In this document: positions 8,100 through 11,487 of the stretch, piece after piece
Numbering within the stretch: the first letter of the stretch is position 1
Layout: every line of letters begins with the position of its first letter
Assembly (NCBI GenBank): GCA_004525355.1
Contig: SPCK01000031.1
Location: 1 to 11,487 of the forward strand
Direction of reading: 5' to 3'
Length of the DNA stretch: 11,487 bases
Origin: Spirochaetales bacterium
GTDB lineage: Bacteria; Spirochaetota; Spirochaetia; Treponematales; UBA12059
Program-made: the position numbers and the translations under genes
Notes under the pieces: generated by a model
Databases searched by the model: none
The model's input: the letters and a program-made list of their open reading frames with translations, nothing else
Told to the model about the DNA's origin: nothing

Positions 8100-8128
8100 A
8101 GTATAATCCCGTAATGCTTTGCTGTCGA
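8100..8128 (-). promoter_or_regulatory. Sigma70-type promoter for the CNB-GGDEF operon
   Basis: On the - strand, TCGACA (8128-8123; 5 of 6 to TTGACA) is followed after exactly 17 nt by TATACT (8105-8100; 5 of 6 to TATAAT). Transcription should start near 8093, only about two bases before the ATG at 8091, so the message would be nearly leaderless or would use the ATG at 8076. The match is seen directly; activity is inferred. Confidence 0.55.
8102..8107 (+). promoter_or_regulatory. Consensus -10 hexamer facing the beta-CASP RNase gene
   Basis: A perfect TATAAT on the + strand overlaps the opposite-strand -10 (8100-8105) by four bases. The sequence 16-18 nt upstream does not resemble TTGACA, so a promoter here would depend on the -10 alone or on an activator. 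If used, initiation falls near 8114, giving a leader of about 66 nt before the ATG at 8180. It may be coincidental with the - strand promoter. Confidence 0.28.
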
Positions 8129-8179
8129 CTCGCTCTCCTTCACGCTTGCGCTATCCTGATTTTCATCCTATTCTCAGGT

Positions 8180-9586
8180 ATGGCAATCACATTCTATTCC
8201 GAAGGAGCCGCCCGCGAGGTGACAGGCTCCAAGCACGTCATCGACATAGACGGCAAGCGTTACCTGATCGACTGTGGCGCCTTCCAAGGCAAGCGCGCGG
8301 AAAGCGACAAGAAGAACCGTGCCCTCGTGCCCGATCCTGCGTCCATCGAGGCGGTGATACTGACCCACGCGCATTTCGATCATTGCGGTATGCTTCCGCT
8401 GCTGGTCAAGCGCGGTTTCCAGGGCAACGTCTATTCAACCTCCGCGACCAGGGACCTGGCCAACCTGATCATGATGGACTCGGCCCGAATCCAGTCGCGC
8501 GACGCTGAATACCTGTCCAAGCAGGCGGCCAAACGGGGCGAGGCTTTCGACTGGAAACCGCTCTACGACGAGCAGGACGCGGTCCAGGCCACGGCCCAAT
8601 TCGTCACCATCGCGTACGACCGGCCCCTGGCGCTTGGCGATATCAAGCTCAATTTCAGGGACGCGGGACACATCCTGGGATCGGCCAACGCGCATTTGAC
8701 AGTCAAGGACGCTGAAGGTCACACGGTTCGCATCGGCTTCTCGGGCGACCTCGGCAGGCCCGGAAAGGCCATCATCCGCGACCCGGTAGCCATGGAGCCC
8801 GTCGACTACCTTGTCCTTGAAAGTACCTACGGCGATCGCCTGCACGAGCCCGCCGACGAGGCCCTGGAAAAGCTGGCCCGAATCGTACGCGAGACGGCAG
8901 AGCGCGGCGGCAAGGTAATCATTCCAGCCTTCGCAATAGAACGCACCCAGGAACTGGTCTACCACCTGCATCTCCTGGTGGACTCAGGCAAGATCCCCCG
9001 CATACCCATCTGGGTGGATTCGCCCATGGCGATCAACGCGACGAGCATCTTCCAGGTACATCCCGAGTGCTACGACCAGGAAACGCACGAGGCTTTCCTC
9101 AAGCACCATGTCAATCCGTTCGGCTTCAACGAGCTCAATTTCTCACGTACTGTTGATCAATCCAAGGCACTGAATTTCCTCAAGGGACCGGCCATCATCA
9201 TCTCGGCCGACGGTATGTGCGAGGCCGGCCGGATACAGCACCACCTGATCCACACGATCAGCGATGAGCGCAATACCATCATGATCGTGGGCTACATGGC
9301 GGCCGAGACCCTGGGGCGCCGCATCCGGGACGGCCAGAAACACGTACGCATCCAAGGCGATCCCTTCACCGTGAGGGCGCGCGTGGAACAGATCAACGCG
9401 TTCAGCGCCCATGCCGACTATAAGGAAACCTGGGCCTGGCTATCAGCCATGGATCTGTCACAGCTCAAGACGCTGTTCCTGGTGCATGGCGAAGACGAAG
9501 CCGTCGAGGCGCTCAAGAAATTCCTGGAGGGCAAGGGAATCAAGGACATACGCATCGTGGAGTATGGCCAACGGCACAAGCTCTGA
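8180..9586 (+). CDS. MBL-fold beta-CASP ribonuclease (YSH1/TTHA0252-like)
   Basis: Zinc-dependent RNA-processing nuclease of the metallo-beta-lactamase/beta-CASP group (relatives: CPSF-73, RNase J, Thermus TTHA0252), expected in the cytoplasm. 468 residues, close to the compact bacterial members. Metal ligands are visible in order: HAHFDH (63-68), H164 in AGHILGSA, and D190 in SGDLG. The beta-CASP part has ESTYGDR (214-220), PAFAIERTQE, DSPMAINAT, GMCEAGRIQHHL (motif B His region, H354/H355) and GYMAAETLGRRI. The C-terminal SAHAD (409-413) supplies motif C His411. All expected catalytic residues are present. The frame is open to 7127, but that part is antisense to the GGDEF gene. The family begins close to MAITFYSEGAAREVTGS, which fixes the start at 8180, although no good ribosome site precedes it. 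An in-frame ATG at 8114 would add 22 hydrophobic residues. Transcribed divergently from the CNB-GGDEF pair. Confidence 0.93.
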   Translation: MAITFYSEGAAREVTGSKHVIDIDGKRYLIDCGAFQGKRAESDKKNRALVPDPASIEAVILTHAHFDHCGMLPLLVKRGFQGNVYSTSATRDLANLIMMDSARIQSRDAEYLSKQAAKRGEAFDWKPLYDEQDAVQATAQFVTIAYDRPLALGDIKLNFRDAGHILGSANAHLTVKDAEGHTVRIGFSGDLGRPGKAIIRDPVAMEPVDYLVLESTYGDRLHEPADEALEKLARIVRETAERGGKVIIPAFAIERTQELVYHLHLLVDSGKIPRIPIWVDSPMAINATSIFQVHPECYDQETHEAFLKHHVNPFGFNELNFSRTVDQSKALNFLKGPAIIISADGMCEAGRIQHHLIHTISDERNTIMIVGYMAAETLGRRIRDGQKHVRIQGDPFTVRARVEQINAFSAHADYKETWAWLSAMDLSQLKTLFLVHGEDEAVEALKKFLEGKGIKDIRIVEYGQRHKL

Positions 9587-9630
9587 ACGGAGCCTCCGTG
9601 GATTTAATCGCGTTGACATGATCCTTCGCG

Positions 9631-9659
9631 GTGGGCGGGGCCCTGAAATCCCCGCCCGC
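9631..9659. terminator. Bidirectional hairpin between convergent genes
   Basis: GGGCGGGG (9633-9640) pairs with CCCCGCCC (9650-9657) around a 9-nt loop, extendable by two pairs including a G-U. It lies between the stops of the convergent RNase (9586) and PyrBI (9668) genes, so it can serve both. Neither side has a proper U tract, so intrinsic termination may be inefficient. Confidence 0.5.
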
Positions 9660-9667
9660 TCATCACT

Positions 9668-11263
9668 TTATATTGTCCAAATCTCCGAGTACTGGTGCTC
9701 CCGCTCGCACCACCGGCACACATATGTATCGCCGCCCCCGTTGCCCATCTTCCTGACGAAGTGTGCCTCGATGTGCTCCTCGTGCTTCGGGTGCGACAGG
9801 CAATTCTCGTTCTTGCAGGAAATCTCGTCAAAGTCGTAAATCCTCGGTGGCATGCCAAGGCGATACTTTTTCATCACGTGGTGCCCATCTATCATGTTGA
9901 TACTGCAGCCCGGCGATACGGCACCCAGTTTTTTGAGCTCCTTCTCGCCGAAGGCCGGGAGGTCAGGTATCGATACGATGCCCTTGAAAACTTCCGGGCC
10001 GCTATTCGAGTGAAACACGCCGTGGGAGGAGCGCAGGTTGAGGCCCAGAACGCGGCGTATCTTGTCGATACGGTCCCATATCTCCGCGAGCGGTCTGCCC
10101 GAGGCGATGTGGTCGATGACGATGCCCGTCTCCACCGGCTTGATACCGACCTTGTACTCGGGCTTTCTTCCGGCGCCGACCGGCGCCTCCATGACGAAGG
10201 CTTCCTCGGGAGCTGTCGGGGCGCGGCCTTTGCCCCCGAAATCGTCGCCGATCCTCCCGGCGAGCATGGCCATCTCGACCGCGCGCGTGTAGTAGCCATT
10301 GGCTGACTGGCCGTCCCAGCCGTTGAGCGGGGTATCGTCCAGCCAGGTGGGAACGGTTGGAGCCAGGCGATCCCTTGGCAGGGGGTGATAGAATCGCGCC
10401 GAGACAGGAACCCGGTCCAGCATGTCGCGCCGGAAGGTCACGGCCTTTCGCAGCCGCGGCGCCTTCTCCAGGACAGATTCGCCCATGCGCTCGAGCTGTA
10501 GCCGCGTAAAGTACCAGATCGGAGCGGTATCGCCCGTTGACAAGTATTCGTCGAGCGAGGCGAATATCCTGACCGTGTAGCCGTTGCGTTTCATGGCATC
10601 CTCGTAGAACGGCGGCATGGCTAGTTCCGGAGGCGCCACAAGATCCACCTTGACCGTTCCGAACACCCGCAGGCCGTCCGCCTTCGAGTGAACGGTCCTA
10701 CCGTGGTACAGGTCGCCCACCAGCGCGAGGTGGATGGATTGATCGTTCCAGCCCAGCTGTTCCAGGAAGCTGAATTCGTCAAGGAACTCCTGGGTCGGAT
10801 GCTCGTGCTTGCCGTCGCCCGCATTGATGAAACTCGGTCGCATATAGCCCTGTCGCTCGGCCCAGGGTCCCAGGTAATGGGCCAGCCAGGTACAGGTTCC
10901 TTCCAGCTTGGAGCGGACCACGAAGCAGGATTCGGGCGCGTAGCCGATGAGCATCTTGAATGTATCGGTCACGCTTTCGTTCTTGGCGAAGGACGAAGTC
11001 GCGCTGTCGAACATGTTCACCCGCGTGCCGTGGAACTCGGCAGCGTTGCGGAACGATTCCCTTGTCCGCGTCGAGTTCTCCAGAAACACGAGGTACGACG
11101 AATAATCCGAATCCGCTATCCTGAATTCGTCCGCCGCCTTCCCGGCCTGCAGGGCGGCCTTGAGCTCGCGCGCCTTGCGGTACAGATAGCGTTGCTCATC
11201 CACCGATAGATCGTTGACCACGCTGATGGATCTACCCTTGAACAGCCCGTTCCTCATCGTCAT
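9668..11263 (-). CDS. pyrBI: Aspartate carbamoyltransferase, fused catalytic (PyrB) and regulatory (PyrI) chains
   Basis: Catalyses carbamoyl phosphate + aspartate to N-carbamoylaspartate, the committed step of pyrimidine synthesis, in the cytoplasm. 531 residues: a PyrB part (about 1-345), a linker, then a PyrI part (about 370-531). Catalytic-chain landmarks are STRTRES (64-70), Ser/Lys in SSFAKNE (K94, 80s loop), GDGKHEHPTQ (H155), VGDLYHGRTVHS (182-193), TRLQ (253-256) and HPLPR (293-297). The regulatory part has GIVIDHIASG (380-389), GCSINMIDG, and four zinc cysteines C483, C488, C516, C519 in the PyrI Cx4C...CxxC arrangement, so the regulatory fold looks intact. Single-chain fusions of this kind are known in Thermotoga and Treponema, whereas enteric bacteria use two genes. 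ATG 11263 follows a GGGGAGG-type ribosome site at good distance. It lies downstream of a strong terminator, so it should have its own promoter in 11264-11368. Allosteric effectors cannot be predicted here. Confidence 0.94.
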   Translation of the reverse strand: MTMRNGLFKGRSISVVNDLSVDEQRYLYRKARELKAALQAGKAADEFRIADSDYSSYLVFLENSTRTRESFRNAAEFHGTRVNMFDSATSSFAKNESVTDTFKMLIGYAPESCFVVRSKLEGTCTWLAHYLGPWAERQGYMRPSFINAGDGKHEHPTQEFLDEFSFLEQLGWNDQSIHLALVGDLYHGRTVHSKADGLRVFGTVKVDLVAPPELAMPPFYEDAMKRNGYTVRIFASLDEYLSTGDTAPIWYFTRLQLERMGESVLEKAPRLRKAVTFRRDMLDRVPVSARFYHPLPRDRLAPTVPTWLDDTPLNGWDGQSANGYYTRAVEMAMLAGRIGDDFGGKGRAPTAPEEAFVMEAPVGAGRKPEYKVGIKPVETGIVIDHIASGRPLAEIWDRIDKIRRVLGLNLRSSHGVFHSNSGPEVFKGIVSIPDLPAFGEKELKKLGAVSPGCSINMIDGHHVMKKYRLGMPPRIYDFDEISCKNENCLSHPKHEEHIEAHFVRKMGNGGGDTYVCRWCEREHQYSEIWTI

Positions 11264-11368
11264 CCTACCCCTCCCCGTTTTGTGTCCGCCGCCCGGTATC
11301 CCGATTTCCGGGCGATCTGATATCCCGTTCTAAAACGACCCGGCGCACGGCCGATCGTTCCGTCGGGT
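11264..11368 (-). promoter_or_regulatory. pyrBI leader and upstream region with repeats and a hairpin
   Basis: This 105-bp stretch between the upstream terminator and pyrBI must hold its promoter, but I see no convincing -35/-10 pair. It contains a perfect 7-bp inverted repeat CGCCCGG/CCGGGCG (11290-11296 with 11308-11314, 11-nt loop), 27 nt before the ATG. It also contains a near-perfect direct repeat, GGTATCCCG at 11295-11303 and GATATCCCG at 11319-11327 (+ strand), spaced 24 bp. No U run follows the hairpin, so it is not a standard attenuator. A regulatory role is inferred. Confidence 0.35.
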
Positions 11369-11405
11369 AAAAAAACGGCGGAAGGCCACGTGGCCATCCG
11401 CCGTT
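11369..11405 (-). terminator. Strong Rho-independent terminator
   Basis: Read on the - strand, a 9-bp arm AACGGCGGA (11405-11397) pairs with TCCGCCGTT (11382-11374). Inside, past one T-T mismatch, is the palindrome GGCCACGTGGCC (11384-11395). The stem runs straight into seven T residues (11375-11369), overlapping its last base pairs. It begins 4 nt after the stop of the partial gene at the right edge and separates that gene from pyrBI. Confidence 0.88.
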
Positions 11406-11408
11406 GAT

Positions 11409-11487
11409 TCATCGCTTGACCTCCGAAACGGTGGTCAGGGCCTCCCGGTCAAGGACCAGGAAGCCCGAGCCGGGCTTTTGCGCCACC
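11409..11487 (-). CDS. 3' end of an unidentified protein-coding gene (partial)
   Basis: Only the last 25 codons and a TGA (11411-11409) lie in the window; the frame is open to the right edge. The peptide ends in GSGFLVLDREALTTVSEVKR. I do not recognise a family from so short a tail. Support for it being a real gene is positional: the other two - strand frames are not needed to explain the stretch, and a textbook terminator begins 4 nt after this stop, as expected for the end of a transcribed gene. It is on the same strand as pyrBI but separated by that terminator, so it is not evidence of a pyrimidine function. Confidence 0.6.
   Translation of the reverse strand, partial: VAQKPGSGFLVLDREALTTVSEVKR

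Noticed and set aside
7127..8113. Long N-terminal extension of the RNase frame
   Set aside because: It is antisense to the degenerate GGDEF gene, low-complexity Ser/Arg/Pro-rich, and not found in the beta-CASP family.
9587..9599. Small palindrome ACGGAGCCTCCGT right after the RNase stop
   Set aside because: Only a 5-bp stem with a 3-nt loop and no U run; the larger hairpin at 9631-9659 is the better terminator candidate.
9613..9618. Perfect TTGACA on the + strand
   Set aside because: No -10-like sequence at 16-18 nt (the site is GC only), and it points into a convergent gene end.
1..11487. CRISPR arrays, tRNA/rRNA genes, insertion sequences or phage genes
   Set aside because: No regularly spaced repeats, no cloverleaf or rRNA sequence, no transposase or integrase motifs and no terminal inverted repeats were seen by eye.

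Overview
The window is GC-rich bacterial chromosomal DNA with tightly packed genes on both strands. An RND pump paired with a signal-peptide-bearing TolC-like protein points to a diderm (Gram-negative-type) cell. A single-chain fusion of the aspartate carbamoyltransferase catalytic and regulatory subunits (PyrB-PyrI) is an arrangement known from Thermotoga and Treponema. Together these make a high-GC spirochaete-like bacterium a reasonable guess. This is inference; no rRNA or other phylogenetic marker is present.

Layout: (1) 2-3729, + strand: the 3' part of an RND efflux permease (its N-terminus and probable adaptor gene lie left of the window), overlapped by 4 nt by a TolC-family outer-membrane factor. 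(2) 3770-5911, - strand: a GNAT acetyltransferase followed by a U32-family protein resembling TrhP/RlhA RNA-hydroxylation proteins. (3) 6002-8091, - strand: two overlapping genes, both with a cyclic-nucleotide-binding-like domain followed by a GGDEF domain. The first has lost its catalytic and ligand residues. The second keeps an SGDEF active site and an RxxD inhibitory site. (4) 8180-9586, + strand: a metallo-beta-lactamase/beta-CASP ribonuclease, divergent from (3) across an 88-bp spacer that holds overlapping promoter-like elements. (5) 9668-11263, - strand: the PyrB-PyrI fusion. (6) 11369-11405: a strong intrinsic terminator for a - strand gene of which only the last 25 codons (11409-11487) are present.

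Most of this is housekeeping or common accessory content: drug/solute efflux, pyrimidine synthesis, RNA processing and RNA modification. The part most worth following up is the c-di-GMP-type gene pair. Its intact and dead copies look like a duplicated sensor that diverged into an enzyme plus a regulatory partner. They are transcribed from a promoter that appears to leave almost no 5' leader and that overlaps a consensus -10 hexamer facing the RNase gene. I found no CRISPR array, tRNA, rRNA, insertion sequence or phage gene, and no clear evidence of an entirely undescribed system.
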